A DNA stretch of 64,000 bases, taken from Blattamonas nauphoetae (taxonomy: Eukaryota > Preaxostyla > Oxymonadida). A program made the translations under genes and the position numbers. The notes beneath the pieces are model-generated. The model was not told the DNA's origin. It searched no databases and was given only the letters and a program-made list of their open reading frames with translations. The stretch lies in NCBI GenBank assembly GCA_033064195.1, contig JARBJD010000077.1, positions 186,001-250,000 on the forward strand. Reading direction: 5' to 3'. The number at the start of each line of letters is the position of its first letter. Within the stretch, counting starts at the first letter, position 1. Of this stretch, positions 63,061-64,000 are shown in pieces.

Positions 63061-63795
63061 AAGGTCGTCATGGGGAAGGGATTTAAATTGAGTTCAAAGT
63101 TTGTCGGCTTGACAGGGACATAGATGAATCCATTCCGTTCGATCGGAAGAGGATAGTTATGTGTCGTGTGATCTCGACCGTATTCAGGAAAGATATCGAG
63201 GAATGGAGGATTTCGAGTCGTTTGGTTATGTTAGTTAATACAGTGTCGCATTTGCATCAGAATACAACGAGTTTTTCATCATCTTTTGATTTGTTGTGTG
63301 GATGAAAGGTATGCCATATTTGCATGCACAGAGGAGAGATTATCTGATTCAGAAACCTGAATTGATTGATGAGACTTCGCTATTGATTATTGTTGAGGAT
63401 CTGATTGACAATCCAATGTGGACACAGTTAGTAGGCATGGATTTCGCTGGAAAATGACAAGGGACCCACATTTCTCGAGAGTGATCTAGGCCTGAGTGAA
63501 GATGAGTCGATGTCGAGTGTTTTTAACTCTTCTTTGAGTGTCCATTCTTCCTGTTCAATACACGGTTCCATTTTTCATCATGATCCAATCGCTCAGGAGG
63601 GGTCATCAAACAGTGAGATTCAGCATGTGTCATGGCTTGCCCAAGCATTCGAAAGGATGGGAAAGCCCTTCACCGTGTCCCTCAATCGTATCTGAGCGAT
63701 GAGTGGATGAGATTGTTAAAACACAATCAGAGATAGAGGCCTTTCTGACCGTCCAATCTTTCCAGACTCACAATGAAACTCGTCGCTTTCAGGAT
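63061..63795. other. intergenic region
   Basis: 5' side of the Gln/Pro-rich gene. The plus frame 63510-63695 has no supporting feature. No repeat or RNA apart from the SINE copy that begins at 63796. Confidence 0.4.
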
Positions 63796-64000
63796 ATATA
63801 TCCTGTTGAAAGGGCGGTATACACCAGAGAGAGGAGAGTTAAAGAGAAAGTGGGAGGATCCGATTCAAAAAAAGGCCAATTCAATCCAATTGTCGAACAT
63901 TACTCATCCGATCATGAATACTGCAATAATTTCACAAAAATATGAATGATCACGTCAGAAAAATCCTGTTAAGAAAAAAGTTGGAGATCCCGGGATTCGA
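63796..64000 (-). repeat. tRNA-headed SINE-like element, copy 2 (partial)
   Basis: Inverted copy of 56347-56551, identical over all 205 bases that fall inside the window. The element runs off the right edge in the middle of its B-box, so its head and 5' flank are not visible. Immediately left of 63796 the sequence differs from the copy 1 flank, which fixes the 3' end of the element at the ATATAT. Confidence 0.75.

Noticed and set aside
1-64000. CRISPR arrays, rRNA, bacterial operons
   Set aside because: No regularly spaced palindromic repeats, no rRNA cores and no ribosome-binding-site/operon pattern; gene structure is eukaryotic.

Overview
The window looks like nuclear DNA of an intron-bearing, mitochondrion-lacking flagellate of the oxymonad group. 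Blattamonas nauphoetae is the best guess. This rests on remembered protein families, not on a search: giant secreted beta-helix proteins ending in a membrane span and a kinase-like C-lobe, and the repeat-type protein at 56.6-58.0 kb. No prokaryotic features, rRNA or CRISPR are seen.

The dominant content is one family of surface receptors: signal peptide, Ser/Thr/Cys-rich right-handed beta-helix ectodomain, one transmembrane helix, short basic stop-transfer, acidic linker and a degenerate kinase C-lobe. Two members look intact (24.2-35.1 kb, plus, 3644 aa; 41.7-49.7 kb, minus, 2657 aa). A third (13.0-20.2 kb, plus) is whole except for a 1.8-kb transposon whose removal restores the frame. A fourth (50.8-56.1 kb, minus) is split by a 2.3-kb transposon and lacks its 5' end. 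Fragments lie at 0.8-1.7, 37.4-38.8 and 60.3-61.7 kb.

DNA transposons are the second theme. Four elements have terminal inverted repeats and exact 8-bp target duplications, as in hAT elements: 9412-12749 (with a Cys-rich, apparently spliced cargo gene), 13714-14683 (nested in another element), 23400-23708 and 52114-54379. A fifth (13421-15254) has a 6-bp palindromic duplication, CAGCTG. A Merlin/ISXO2-like transposase relic lies at 21.4-21.7 kb. A tRNA-headed SINE-like repeat occurs twice in inverted orientation with 205 identical bases (56347-56551 and 63796-64000).

Other genes: a secreted surface protein with a GPI-type tail (6.7-7.8 kb), whose 3' end is also found in a degraded segmental duplicate at 2.1-3.3 kb; a six-exon gene with a coiled coil and a beta-sandwich C-terminus (38.9-41.2 kb); a frameshifted repeat protein (56.6-58.0 kb); and a dual-specificity-phosphatase-like protein whose catalytic Cys is Ser (59-60.3 kb), in a complicated minus-strand region reaching 63.1 kb.

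Splicing is GT-AG with introns of about 70-125 bp. Exon joins were worked out by eye; those in the 38.9-41.2 kb gene keep the frame throughout. Regions at 1-0.8, 3.3-5.5, 7.8-9.4, 20.2-24.2, 35.1-37.4 and 63.1-63.8 kb hold little or no recognisable coding sequence.
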